The notes under the pieces were generated by a model. That model worked only from the letters and a program-made list of their open reading frames with translations, searched no databases and had not been told where the DNA came from. Positions 7,162 to 15,454 of a DNA stretch of 64,000 nt are shown here, in pieces (the first letter of the stretch is position 1; each line of letters starts with the position of its first letter). The position numbers and the translations under genes were made by a program. Where the stretch lies: NCBI GenBank assembly GCA_944385365.1, contig CALWWW010000002.1, positions 1 through 64,000 of the forward strand, read 5' to 3'. This DNA comes from an uncultured Oscillospiraceae bacterium. Its GTDB lineage: Bacteria; Bacillota; Clostridia; Oscillospirales; Oscillospiraceae.

Positions 7162-9048
7162 ATGGCCCAAAAGAAGAAATATACCAAATGGATTGGGGAA
7201 CACAATCCTGATCTACAACCAATTATATTTGGTTCAGAAGATACGGCATATATGGACTTATCAGGGCGTTCTGTCCCGCAAAAACTGATTCTCGCTCCGG
7301 GGGAGGATTCCGGCGTAATATTTGGGCTGACAGGCGACGTATACGAAAATCATCTGGTAGGAATGTCAGAAGGTACAGATGGAAACATCCTGGTGGTTGG
7401 TGGAAACGGCAGCGGAAAAAGTTCCGGCATTGCTGGACCTACGTTGGCGCAGTTCAAAGGGGCAATTTGTGCTACTGACATCAAAGAGGAATTATCCATC
7501 CAGTATGAGGAGTTCTTTCGGAGGGGCTGTGTCAACCGTCCGTATCTTGTATTTGATCCTACTGATCAGGAATCGCCCAGTTATGATCCTACTGTCTTCT
7601 GGGAACAGGATGGGGAATACAATCTGATCAGTAATATTACAGATACTGCACTGGCGCTCCTTCCACCTGTACCAAATGACAATCAGCCATTTTGGTTAAA
7701 TACGGAACGGAATATTCTCAAAGCGGCCCTGCTGTATTATTTCAAGCTGGGACTTAGCTTTAGTGAAATGATGATCAGTATTTTGGAGCAGCCGGTTTCA
7801 GAATTATGCAGAAAATTGACGGAATGCGACGATATTGGAGTAAAAACTTTTCTTGGCGAGCTCGCCGCTGCAAAACCGGAAACGCTGGCAAACTTTGATG
7901 CAGGTCTGCGAAGTAAGCTTGCTTTATTTGCATCTGACTCATACATTGGCCATGCATTTCGCGGAAAAAAAGAAGGGGCAGTCAGTTTTGACTGGGAATT
8001 TCTGGAGAGTTACAACATTTTTTTGCGGATACCAGCGGACAAAATCGAAGCCTGGAGTGGAGCAATTAACCTGATATACAGCCAGCTTTTCCGCTACCTG
8101 GAACGGAGGAAGGAGCAGTACAGCCCCGAGGGGGAGAAAAACACACCGATACTACTGCTGATGGATGAATTTTCTCGCTTTGGCAAGCTGGAACAGATTA
8201 CTTCTGCAATGTCTACACTGCGAAGCAAAAAGGTTAATATCTGCCTGATCATCCAGAGTATCGCACAGCTGGACAAAATCTATGGGGAATATGATCGCCG
8301 GATCATCCTCGACAATTGCCAATTTAAGGTGATTCTGCGTGCCAATGATTCGGATACACAGAAATATTTCAGCGAACTGATCGGAACCCACATTCATCTG
8401 CAACGTAGTATAAACGAGCAGGTGAACAAGCATTTCAAAGCGACTGGATACAGCAAACAGCTTAGTGAAGTGCGGGAATTTATCATGCAGCCCCACGAAC
8501 TGGCGACATTACAGGATGTACTGCTGCTATCTCCGGAAGGCTTTTTCCAGTTCAGAAAATTCAAAATATATGAAGAGAACATGAAAGCTTGTTTTTTCAT
8601 GCCCCAAGAAGTTTTGCATCTTACAGCCGAATTCGTGGAGGCGGATGTATATGTGGATGAACAGGAATGCCAGATAGTATCTGTTGTTCTATTAGATAAG
8701 CCAGATCATCCATTATTTAGAAATGAAGGTGCCACCATGTTGAAACTTGATGAACGAAGTGCAAACGCAAATCGCCGTATGAAGGAAGCAGAGCGGCAGA
8801 AGCGAGTAAAGAATCGGGAAGAGAAAGAAGCACAGAATCGCAGGAATCAGCGACGCAACTTCCTGATCGGAGAACTGGTGACAAAGTACTTTCCCTCTGT
8901 GGCTGCTATTCAACCTGGGACACAGTTCGAAAATCTGGAGGCGATCCTATATGTCCTGTCTATAGATGTAGAACTCATAGATGATCTGAAAGACAGAGCT
9001 ACAAAGCTTGTTTCTGACGATCCAAATGGAGAGTGGCGTTTGGCCTGA
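7162..9048 (+). CDS. VirD4/TraG-family type IV coupling ATPase
   Basis: A 628-residue ATPase expected to deliver the relaxase-DNA complex to a type IV secretion channel. The Walker A motif is at residues 80-88 (GGNGSGKSS), Walker B is PILLLMDEFSRFG, and the sensor-like LIIQSIAQLDKIYG segment follows, as in VirD4/TraG proteins. Unlike classic TraG, no N-terminal membrane helices are visible, a feature shared with other Clostridia element proteins of this family. The start at 7162 follows AGGAG; an upstream in-frame start overlaps the previous gene and adds a non-conserved extension. The C-terminal 60 residues are a charged, Arg/Glu-rich coiled-coil-like tail. Confidence 0.88.
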   Translation: MAQKKKYTKWIGEHNPDLQPIIFGSEDTAYMDLSGRSVPQKLILAPGEDSGVIFGLTGDVYENHLVGMSEGTDGNILVVGGNGSGKSSGIAGPTLAQFKGAICATDIKEELSIQYEEFFRRGCVNRPYLVFDPTDQESPSYDPTVFWEQDGEYNLISNITDTALALLPPVPNDNQPFWLNTERNILKAALLYYFKLGLSFSEMMISILEQPVSELCRKLTECDDIGVKTFLGELAAAKPETLANFDAGLRSKLALFASDSYIGHAFRGKKEGAVSFDWEFLESYNIFLRIPADKIEAWSGAINLIYSQLFRYLERRKEQYSPEGEKNTPILLLMDEFSRFGKLEQITSAMSTLRSKKVNICLIIQSIAQLDKIYGEYDRRIILDNCQFKVILRANDSDTQKYFSELIGTHIHLQRSINEQVNKHFKATGYSKQLSEVREFIMQPHELATLQDVLLLSPEGFFQFRKFKIYEENMKACFFMPQEVLHLTAEFVEADVYVDEQECQIVSVVLLDKPDHPLFRNEGATMLKLDERSANANRRMKEAERQKRVKNREEKEAQNRRNQRRNFLIGELVTKYFPSVAAIQPGTQFENLEAILYVLSIDVELIDDLKDRATKLVSDDPNGEWRLA

Positions 9049-9106
9049 AAATAAGGAGGGGTCCACTTACACATTGCATCTATTTCAGAAGGAAGGAGAG
9101 AGCTTT

Positions 9107-9862
9107 TTGGCAAATTATCATTTTGAAGTGTCCATTATCAGCCGCGGCAAAGGACGTTCTGTTACTGGTGCGGTCAGTTATATCTGTGGGCGGAAATTGC
9201 ATGATAAATATCGCAACCAAACATACCGGAATCCTCGAAAGGATGTAGTATGGCAAAAGGTGTTTTTGCCAGCAGATGTACCACAGAAATATGGAGAGTT
9301 TCAATATCTGTGTGATGAGATAGAGCGGGCTGAAACACGCTGGGATGCCCGTACTGCACGGCTGTTTATCGGCTCGTTACCCAATGAGCTTTCGCCAGGA
9401 GAGTTGGTCCGGATCGTCCATGAGTTTATTGATAGCAACTTTGTTTCCCAAAACTTATGCGTGATTGCTGCAATCCACAGAGGATACAATGCAGAGTCTC
9501 CATCCCACAACAATCCTCATGTTCATATTATTGTTCCTACCAGAACAATCGGAGCAGATGGCTTCAGCAAAAGGAAAGACCGTGAGCATGACAAAAAACG
9601 GTATATGGATATCTGGCGAGAACAGTGGGCGGATGTGCAGAACCGAGCCTATGAACGCAATCAAATGGATATTCGAGTCAGTCATGAAAGTCTCGCGGCG
9701 CAGGGGAAACGAAACCGTGAGCCGACAATCCACCTCAGCCGCATTGATTGGCAGAGGGAACAACGGGGGGAACGCACTCTTGCCGGTGATCGAAAGCGTA
9801 AAATCCAGGAGCACAACCGTGAGAAGGATGCACGGAGATGGGAAATGGAACTGTCACGTTAA
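9107..9862 (+). CDS. MobA/MobL-family relaxase
   Basis: The nicking enzyme that would start DNA transfer at oriT. The 251-residue protein has the family N-terminus (NYHFEVSIISRGKGRSVT, AVSYICG) and the metal-binding histidine cluster HNNPHVH at residues 134-140, followed by the helical KKRYMDIWREQWADVQNRA segment. The start is TTG at 9107, chosen because AAGGAGAG lies 7 bases upstream and the product then begins exactly at the conserved region. Only the relaxase domain is present, with no helicase or primase extension. It overlaps nothing and follows the coupling protein by 58 bases. Confidence 0.88.
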   Translation: MANYHFEVSIISRGKGRSVTGAVSYICGRKLHDKYRNQTYRNPRKDVVWQKVFLPADVPQKYGEFQYLCDEIERAETRWDARTARLFIGSLPNELSPGELVRIVHEFIDSNFVSQNLCVIAAIHRGYNAESPSHNNPHVHIIVPTRTIGADGFSKRKDREHDKKRYMDIWREQWADVQNRAYERNQMDIRVSHESLAAQGKRNREPTIHLSRIDWQREQRGERTLAGDRKRKIQEHNREKDARRWEMELSR

Positions 9863-9916
9863 ACGCATACGAGATTGAAATAACCATATATTCTCTCTTT
9901 GCGGAGGTGAAAAATT

Positions 9917-10618
9917 ATGGAAAAAAGTGTTCTTAAACTGGAACGCAGCACGGATAAGGGGTCTACATTTCGGACGATCTTCAAAACCCGTCACGGCAGG
10001 GTGGTTTTTCTGTCCGTGCAGCTCCGAGATTCGTATTGTACCATACAGGACTGCTTTTATCTGGACCGCAATCAGGGACGGGCGGCGCCTGCACGTTATA
10101 GTGCCAGACCCAAAATGCTCCGAACCATCCAATTTCCGGCGGAACAACTGCTATCAGTCATAGAAGCTGAGCTGGACAAAAAATTCTATGGTGTCATATA
10201 CACCCAGAATGAAAACACCGGCTTGCCGCTGGATGCCTATATCCAGAAAAAAGCAGAACAGGAAAAACGCAAATACCGTTTCCTGATTATGGTGGGAGAA
10301 GGAGAGCGTCACAGTGACCTGCCGATTCGTTTACGTACACGTCTAAAAAATAAACTTCATCGATCAATCTATGTAGAATTGGCCTACTACAAGGAGGGAC
10401 AAGGAGTCGTCAAACAGTGTTGCTACTACGACCGGCAGTACAAGTGGCTGGAACATCAGGTCTTACCACCTATGCTGATCAGTTGCTTCTTTCCTTACAC
10501 GAAACAGGGCATTTTGACCCTGCTGAACCATGAAATATGCTGTGATTTTACGCATATTCTGGTAACGGACGGAATCGATCTGGATTCCAACCACACCCCT
10601 CTGTGCGGGGCAGTTTAG
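9917..10618 (+). CDS. Hypothetical mobilization-module protein, 233 aa
   Basis: I do not recognise a named family. The protein is basic, soluble and without membrane segments. It has two similar halves in composition, each with a hydrophobic core (YRFLIMVGEGERHSDLP; FTHILVTDGIDLD), cysteine and tyrosine pairs (CCYYDRQY) and several Arg/Lys-rich stretches. The start has GGAGGTG nine bases upstream. It lies between the relaxase and the recombinase, so a role in transfer or in integration is plausible but unproven. Confidence 0.6.
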   Translation: MEKSVLKLERSTDKGSTFRTIFKTRHGRVVFLSVQLRDSYCTIQDCFYLDRNQGRAAPARYSARPKMLRTIQFPAEQLLSVIEAELDKKFYGVIYTQNENTGLPLDAYIQKKAEQEKRKYRFLIMVGEGERHSDLPIRLRTRLKNKLHRSIYVELAYYKEGQGVVKQCCYYDRQYKWLEHQVLPPMLISCFFPYTKQGILTLLNHEICCDFTHILVTDGIDLDSNHTPLCGAV

Positions 10619-10629
10619 GAGGTATTGAG

Positions 10630-10782
10630 ATGGCAAAGCTGCTGGAAGAGTATACTGATGTCAAAGCAGTCCGGCATCGGGTGGAGCATATCACGCTCCC
10701 CCAGGAAGATCAAATCCATAAGGAGAGGATGATGGAGGAGCTGACCCACATATTGGTTAAGAGAACAAAAATGCCAGCCTGA
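10630..10782 (+). CDS. Small protein, 50 aa, upstream of the recombinase
   Basis: A short charged, helical protein (MAKLLEEYTDVKAVRHRVEH...) with GGAGG eleven bases before its ATG. It begins 11 bases after the previous gene and ends 38 bases before the large serine recombinase. Small genes in this position of serine-recombinase elements are often excision or directionality factors; here that is only a positional inference. Confidence 0.5.
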   Translation: MAKLLEEYTDVKAVRHRVEHITLPQEDQIHKERMMEELTHILVKRTKMPA

Positions 10783-10820
10783 GCAAAATCATTCTATGAG
10801 CAGGAGAGGAGGTGTCATAT

Positions 10821-12347
10821 ATGATCGTTCTGTACGCGCGAAAATCAGTAGAGCGGGAAAACAGCATCAGCTGTGAGACGCAGATTGAATACTGCAAAAT
10901 GATGATGAAACCCGAGGAACGGGGCGAAAAGGTCGAGATTTTTGTAGACAATGGCTTTTCTGGCGGTAATATCAATCGAGATGGCTTTCAGAATATGATG
11001 AAGCTGGTCCGCCAGGGGAAAGTCAGCAAGGTCATCGTCTATAAGCTGGACCGAATCAGCCGCTCTCTGTCTGACTTTATGAATATCCTGCAAGAATTCA
11101 AGGAACATAAAGTGGAGTTTGTATCCTCTCAGGAATCATTTGACACCTCTTCTCCCTATGGGGAACTGATTGTTAAGATCCTGATGGTATTTGCGGAATT
11201 TGAGCGGACTTCCATTATCAATCGTGTTACCCAGGCCTATGCGCACCGCAGCGAGATGGGTTTCTATATGGGAGGCCGCAGACCGTATGGATTTGAATTG
11301 GTGCCTGCTATCATCCACAATGTCAAAACAAAAAAGCTCAATCCCATTCCTGCCGAGGCCGAGCAGGTGCGATATATCTTCGAAGTCTATGCGCAGGAAA
11401 ATGTGTCGCTTCGGAGATTGCAGGATCTTCTGATTGCGGAGGGCAAGCAGCCAGTGAACGGAAGCCACTGGACCACAGCAAAGCTCTCTACGCTGCTGAG
11501 AAATCCCATCTACGTCAGAGCCGATTCTGATATTTACGATTATTACGACAGGCAGGGAACACAGATTACCACGGATCTCTCTCTGTTCACCGGTGAGTAT
11601 GGGGCCCAGCTGTACGGGCATACCAAGCACGATTCTGCCAATTCCGACTGGTCGGACATGAAACTGGTGCTGCTAACCCATCCCGGTCTGGTGGATTCTG
11701 ATATCTGGCTCAAATGTCAGAGAAAGCTGGAGAAGAACCGGCAAATCACCAACAGCTACAGCAACCCCACCAGCTGGCTGGCTGGGAAAGTGATATGTGA
11801 GCAGTGCGGACATACCATGACCACCATCAAGGGAAAGCCTACTCAATCCGGTGAGGTACGGCGGTACTTCAACTGTACTGGAAAATCCCATAAGAAGATC
11901 TGTCCCGGCCCAAAGGGGTCTGTCTATGCGGAGGATCTGGAGAACATGGTTTACGACTGCATTGCAGAAAAACTGGCAGATCTGAAGCAAACCGGGCATC
12001 GCAGCCGAAACGTGGAGCGTGGGGAAATCAATGATCTGAAGCTGAAGATCAAGGCGATCGAGCAACAGGAAAAGCAGTTATTGGACACAATGCTAACTGG
12101 TGGATTTAATGATGCCCTACTGACCATCGCCAATCAAAAGGCAACTCAGCTCAAACAAGACCGATTGGCCTTGTATACACGGATAGAGGAATTAAACAGC
12201 AGAAAGGAGGAAACGGATGTTGTCGTCAATTTGGCAAAGTCCTGGCAAACCGCTGACTACCAGCGAAAGAAGGCCGTTGCGATGATTATGATACATAAGA
12301 TCCTGATCCGGGAAGATGGCAGCATACAGATCATCTGGAACCTATAG
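10821..12347 (+). CDS. Large serine recombinase of the mobilizable element
   Basis: A 508-residue recombinase expected to integrate and excise the element. The catalytic domain begins MIVLYARKSVE with nucleophile Ser9 and continues through KLDRISRSLSDFM and the family E-helix. A recombinase domain (about 155-260; RRPYGFELVP, RRLQDLLIAEG, LSTLLRNPIYV) is followed by a zinc ribbon (CEQCGH ... C ... C) and a C-terminal coiled coil. The ATG at 10821 follows AGGAGAGGAGG; a GTG at 10812 is too close to that site. It is the last gene before a strong terminator, the usual edge position for element integrases. Confidence 0.92.
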   Translation: MIVLYARKSVERENSISCETQIEYCKMMMKPEERGEKVEIFVDNGFSGGNINRDGFQNMMKLVRQGKVSKVIVYKLDRISRSLSDFMNILQEFKEHKVEFVSSQESFDTSSPYGELIVKILMVFAEFERTSIINRVTQAYAHRSEMGFYMGGRRPYGFELVPAIIHNVKTKKLNPIPAEAEQVRYIFEVYAQENVSLRRLQDLLIAEGKQPVNGSHWTTAKLSTLLRNPIYVRADSDIYDYYDRQGTQITTDLSLFTGEYGAQLYGHTKHDSANSDWSDMKLVLLTHPGLVDSDIWLKCQRKLEKNRQITNSYSNPTSWLAGKVICEQCGHTMTTIKGKPTQSGEVRRYFNCTGKSHKKICPGPKGSVYAEDLENMVYDCIAEKLADLKQTGHRSRNVERGEINDLKLKIKAIEQQEKQLLDTMLTGGFNDALLTIANQKATQLKQDRLALYTRIEELNSRKEETDVVVNLAKSWQTADYQRKKAVAMIMIHKILIREDGSIQIIWNL

Positions 12348-12348
12348 C

Positions 12349-12388
12349 AAACCGTCAGGGCATCGTGGCCCCGACGGTTTGTTTTTTG
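12349..12388 (+). terminator. Terminator after the large serine recombinase
   Basis: CAAACCGTC pairs with GACGGTTTG, with an inner GGGC/GCCC step, followed by TTTTTTG. It separates the mobile element from the DUF3990 gene. Confidence 0.75.
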
Positions 12389-12404
12389 ACTGCCGCCATT
12401 CATC

Positions 12405-12434
12405 TTGACAGAAAATAGGTTGGTGGGCTACAAT
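12405..12434 (+). promoter_or_regulatory. Sigma-A promoter for the DUF3990/DUF3791 pair
   Basis: TTGACA at 12405-12410 and TACAAT at 12429-12434 are separated by 18 bases, 35 bases ahead of the gene at 12470. Confidence 0.6.
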
Positions 12435-12469
12435 TTAATCATAGAAGGCTACACACAGGAGGATAAGAC

Positions 12470-12934
12470 ATGATCCTATATCACGGAAGCAAAACCATCG
12501 TGGAGTCTCCGGAAATCCGGATTCAAAAGTACAATAAGGATTTCTATTTTGGCTTTTACTGCACGCTGTTCCCGGAACAGGCCATTCGCTGGGCCATCCG
12601 TTTTGATGGGGTCGGATATTTGAATGAGTATTGCTATACACCCCATGATAGCCTGAAGATCAAGCAGTTTCCGGAGATGTCAGAGGAGTGGCTGGATTTT
12701 ATCGTGGCCTGCCGGTTGGGAAAGCCACATGATTACGATATTGTGGAAGGTCCCATGGCGGACGATACGATTTTTAACTATGTTCAGAACTTTGCAGACG
12801 GGAAAATCAGCCGGGAGGCTTTCTGGGAGCTGGCCAAGTTTAAACGGCCCACCCATCAGATCAGCTTCCATACCGCCCGTGCTTTGACAACGCTGTCCTT
12901 TGTGAAGGCAGAGGAGGTGCGCGATGAAGAATAA
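12470..12934 (+). CDS. DUF3990 protein, putative ADP-ribosyltransferase toxin
   Basis: A 154-residue protein with the DUF3990 signature: LYHGS at residues 3-7, then KDFYFGFYCTLFPEQAIRWA, matching the 'DFGxGFYxT' pattern. DUF3990 belongs to the ADP-ribosyltransferase fold group by family knowledge, and the LYHGS histidine would be the first residue of an H-Y-E-type NAD pocket. The gene has AGGAGGA upstream and overlaps the next gene by 11 bases. Pairing with a DUF3791-like gene is typical of this family and suggests a toxin-antitoxin or regulated-modification module. Target unknown. Confidence 0.75.
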   Translation: MILYHGSKTIVESPEIRIQKYNKDFYFGFYCTLFPEQAIRWAIRFDGVGYLNEYCYTPHDSLKIKQFPEMSEEWLDFIVACRLGKPHDYDIVEGPMADDTIFNYVQNFADGKISREAFWELAKFKRPTHQISFHTARALTTLSFVKAEEVRDEE

Positions 12935-13367
12935 CAGCGCCCTGTTTTACACGTGCAGCCTGATCGAGTATATCGGCCGGGATCGGAAGCTGAAACGCTC
13001 GGAGGTTGTCCATGCTTTGGGGGAGAGCGCCATCCGGCGAATTTATCGCTATGCCGATGTGTTCCACTGTGAGCCCATCGAAAAGACAGCAGATGACTTT
13101 ATCACCAATCTGAATATCCCGGAGGGGGACTTTGACAATGTAGCCTCCTGCCGCTACACGGTGCCGGACTACTGGACCATTGGCGAGGTCTATGAGCGGC
13201 TGATCGAGGATCTCTCTGGCAGCAGGGCAGAGGATGTTCTGAAAAATCTGATGGATGTCTATACCTCCTGGATCGACGGCGTGATCTCCAACTACAACAG
13301 CGATTTCTACTACCAGTCCCGGGAGTATATTCTGGAATGCTATCGAGAGGGCAGAGTCTGTGCCTGA
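12924..13367 (+). CDS. DUF3791-like partner protein, 147 aa
   Basis: The first 70 residues (FYTCSLIEYIGRDRKLKRSE, VVHALGESAIRRIYRYADVFH) match the small helical DUF3791 family that commonly accompanies DUF3990. Here it is extended by about 75 residues (NSDFYYQSREYILECYREG) that I do not recognise. GGAGGTG precedes the ATG, and the 11-base overlap with the upstream gene implies coupled translation, as expected for a neutralising partner. An antitoxin role is inferred from the pairing only. Confidence 0.65.
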   Translation: MKNNSALFYTCSLIEYIGRDRKLKRSEVVHALGESAIRRIYRYADVFHCEPIEKTADDFITNLNIPEGDFDNVASCRYTVPDYWTIGEVYERLIEDLSGSRAEDVLKNLMDVYTSWIDGVISNYNSDFYYQSREYILECYREGRVCA

Positions 13368-13577
13368 AAAGCTATACTGGCAGGTGCCCAGACCGGTCAG
13401 CCGGTAAAACACAAGAGCATTGACGATGATGCAGAGATCAACCACAACCGGGACCGGGTTGCCCAAAAGCCTTGGCAAGCCGGTTTGATTCGGACCGAGT
13501 ATATCAACCGTGAGGATGTATATCTGGCATTTTCCATGGCGAAATGACACTGGCAAAGATAAAATGTAAGGATGTGA

Positions 13578-14099
13578 ATGCAAATGCTGAATACTGTAAC
13601 TGATGCCTATGCTGGCGCCATACAATCCTATACGAAGTTTACTGCCTCCAACCGGCTTTCCGACGGAACCTGCTTGCAGACAATTTCCCAAGACACACAA
13701 ACCACGGAACAGACTTCCCGGTACGACAAGCTGGAACTGTCACAGGAGCAGAGCCAAGTCACATTGGATGTACCTGATGAAATTACCTGTGAGATTCCAA
13801 GAGCATGGACCATTATGGGTGAAACAATGGAAAGTTTTAACGATCATCTGCAATGGAGCCTGGAGGAAGCGGACAGGAAGAATCTCTCCTTTGGTGACCG
13901 GCTGACATTTCTGAAAGAAGAAGGTCAGAAATGGGTGGAGGATAAACGGCAAAATGACCCGGAAATGTTTGCGGCATGGCTGCAAATTAACAAAAGCCAT
14001 ATCCAGGCAGGTGAAGCCCATTTGGTGGGGCTGCCCGCCGACTTTACCATGGAAGATTACAACTTTTATGTAAAAGAGCCGTTTTCTGCTTGGGCATAA
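13578..14099 (+). CDS. Hypothetical protein, 173 aa
   Basis: An unrecognised acidic protein without signal peptide or membrane segments. The N-terminal 70 residues are low-complexity (Thr/Gln/Ser-rich) and end in YDKLELSQEQSQV. The rest is helical and ends with NFYVKEPFSAWA. Similar 'YDxLELS' linkers occur in other unknown proteins of this bacterial group. AAGGA lies six bases before the ATG at 13578; a second ATG at 13584 is possible. It is a single-gene unit closed by the terminator at 14155. Confidence 0.55.
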   Translation: MQMLNTVTDAYAGAIQSYTKFTASNRLSDGTCLQTISQDTQTTEQTSRYDKLELSQEQSQVTLDVPDEITCEIPRAWTIMGETMESFNDHLQWSLEEADRKNLSFGDRLTFLKEEGQKWVEDKRQNDPEMFAAWLQINKSHIQAGEAHLVGLPADFTMEDYNFYVKEPFSAWA

Positions 14100-14154
14100 T
14101 AAAGGGAGATATCTCCACGCTTGAGGAGAGAAAATTTCATGTGTTAGCTGACGT

Positions 14155-14188
14155 AGTCCAGAGAGCATTTGCTCTCTGGACTGTTTTT
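14155..14188 (+). terminator. Terminator of the gene at 13578
   Basis: AGTCCAGAGAGC pairs with GCTCTCTGGACT (ending 14182), followed by GTTTTTG. Confidence 0.8.
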
Positions 14189-14201
14189 GTCTGCGCAAAA
14201 C

Positions 14202-14236
14202 GATAGCCCAAGGAGCATATCTCCCTGGGCTATCGT
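14202..14236 (-). terminator. Terminator of the SprA-like gene
   Basis: GATAGCCCA (14202-14210) pairs with TGGGCTATC (14226-14234); on the minus strand it follows the stop of the gene at 14238. It probably works in both directions. Confidence 0.7.
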
Positions 14237-14237
14237 T

Positions 14238-14897
14238 TTATGCTACAGCAAAGAATGGGGTTTGTTTCCCCTGATTAGTGGGATCTTGAACTGGCTGCTC
14301 CTGGGCTGCACGGGTGCTGGTACGGGTGGTACCACCGGACACGTAAACCTTGCCGCACTCCGGACAAATGGCCGTGTGATAGGTCACCGATTGAGAGACA
14401 ACCTCCCGATCCTCCCGTTGGGCCTTGGCCTGTTCCCGAACCACGTGCTCCTGCTCATGGCCCCGCACGGCTGCCGCCGCCTGCTCCGGTGCCACGTTGG
14501 TGGGCGTCTTGAAGGAGACTCCCGGATCGTTGGAGCCGTCCTGATATTTCCGCTCCTTACAGGTCTGGCACTCGCTTTCTTTCATGACCTCCTGGGCAGA
14601 TTTGGACTGTTCCACTTCCGCATTCAGTTCTTCTTCGCTGAGATATTGGATGCGGCCGCGTACCGCCATCTCAACAGGGTCGGCGCCTTCCCGGTAATTG
14701 GAGACAGCCGCTGCACCGGTCAATGTGACGGCGCTGGGCTGGTCCCGGCTGACTGCGGGAGCAGGCGTCACCGGGGTAACCGGCTGATCTGTGGCGCGAG
14801 GCTGTGCACGGGACACAACGGTGGTCTGGCCAGCCGCGGCAGTCCGTCCCCAATAGGCACTGGACGCACCCCAACCAACTCCATATAGACCAAGCAT
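14238..14897 (-). CDS. SprA-related putative metalloprotease (CJM1_0395-like)
   Basis: A 219-residue protein. After a variable Gly/Ala/Pro-rich N-terminus come the family features: CQTCKERKYQDGSNDPGVSF, then PTNVAPEQAAAAVRGHEQEHV, with a putative zinc-binding HEQEH, and a second CPECG pair near the C-terminus. The family is annotated as SprA-related or putative metalloprotease; biochemical activity is not established. The start at 14897 is preceded by GGAGG at correct spacing, whereas the longer frame starts without one. It has its own sigma-A promoter and terminator, so it is monocistronic. Confidence 0.75.
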   Translation of the reverse strand: MLGLYGVGWGASSAYWGRTAAAGQTTVVSRAQPRATDQPVTPVTPAPAVSRDQPSAVTLTGAAAVSNYREGADPVEMAVRGRIQYLSEEELNAEVEQSKSAQEVMKESECQTCKERKYQDGSNDPGVSFKTPTNVAPEQAAAAVRGHEQEHVVREQAKAQREDREVVSQSVTYHTAICPECGKVYVSGGTTRTSTRAAQEQPVQDPTNQGKQTPFFAVA

Positions 14898-14961
14898 ATT
14901 CTGCACCTCCTTTCGGGGCCAGCAGACTTTCGCCTGCTGCGTCTGTTCTTTTTGTAGTTTC

Positions 14962-14989
14962 ATTATATCGCAAAATCAGTAATGTGCAA
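14962..14989 (-). promoter_or_regulatory. Sigma-A promoter of the SprA-like gene
   Basis: Read on the minus strand: TTGCAC (14984-14989), 16-base spacer, TATAAT (14962-14967), about 65 bases upstream of the start. Confidence 0.65.
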
Positions 14990-15006
14990 GACCAATGCCA
15001 AAATTT

Positions 15007-15408
15007 TCATGACAATCGCTTACTTAACTTCGTATGGTTCGCTTCACCAAAGCGCTGGAAGTGGACGATTTCCCGTTCCCGCAGGAACTTGATGGCGTCG
15101 TTCACATCGGGGTCATCAGACAGCCGCAGGATATTGTCATAGGTTTTCCGGGCTTTCTGCTCGGCTGCCATATCCTCCGACAAATCGGCAATGGGGTCGC
15201 CGCTGCACTGCATACCGGCAGCGCTCCAGGGAGTGCCGGAGGCCGCGGCAGGGTAGACGGCGGCAGTATGGTCCACAAAATAGGGAGCGAACCCCTTGGA
15301 TTTGATCTGCTCCTCGGTGAGGTTACGAGTCAGCTGGTGGACAATGGTGCCAATCATCTCCAGGTGTCCCAGTTCTTCTGTACCGACAAAGGGTTCAAAA
15401 TGGAACAT
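15007..15408 (-). CDS. cotJC: 3' half of cotJC (manganese-catalase-type coat protein), interrupted
   Basis: Residues from GTEELGHLEMIG to the stop are the C-terminal two thirds of a CotJC/manganese catalase, with the metal-ligand motifs EELGHLEM, EDMAAEQKA and REREIVHFQRFGE. The apparent N-terminus (MFHFEPFV) is not CotJC sequence, has no ribosome site and comes from the inserted element. The missing N-terminal 64 residues lie at 20170-20362 on the same strand. Both pieces contain the core at the GTE codons, and joining them restores the frame to give a 186-residue protein. It is silent or non-functional unless the element excises. Confidence 0.9.
   Translation of the reverse strand: MFHFEPFVGTEELGHLEMIGTIVHQLTRNLTEEQIKSKGFAPYFVDHTAAVYPAAASGTPWSAAGMQCSGDPIADLSEDMAAEQKARKTYDNILRLSDDPDVNDAIKFLREREIVHFQRFGEANHTKLSKRLS
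15375..15386. repeat. attL core of the cotJC intervening element
   Basis: CTTCTGTACCGA (plus strand), identical to 20170-20181. It covers the Gly-Thr-Glu codons of cotJC. Recombination between the two copies removes 4,795 bp and rejoins cotJC in frame. Confidence 0.85.
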
Positions 15409-15454
15409 CCATACTTTTTCAATGGTATAGTTGCTGGTAGAATGCGGCCAAGGG

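Larger units (their letters stand above)
1..12388. mobile_element. Segment of a conjugative/mobilizable element (left end outside window)
   Basis: A coherent block of transfer and recombination genes: element-type ligase and DUF3846 protein, small resolvase, DUF3102 protein, VirD4-type coupling ATPase, MobA/MobL relaxase and a large serine recombinase followed by a terminator. This combination is known from integrative elements of gut Clostridia. No complete type IV secretion channel lies inside the window, so it may be the tail of a larger conjugative element or a mobilizable element nested in one. The right boundary is inferred from the recombinase terminator; no attachment repeat was found. 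Confidence 0.7.

Noticed and set aside
15007..15408. A complete 133-aa manganese catalase starting MFHFEPFV
   Set aside because: The first eight residues are not catalase-like, no ribosome site precedes the ATG, and the frame continues the cotJC 5' half across the shared 12-bp core.
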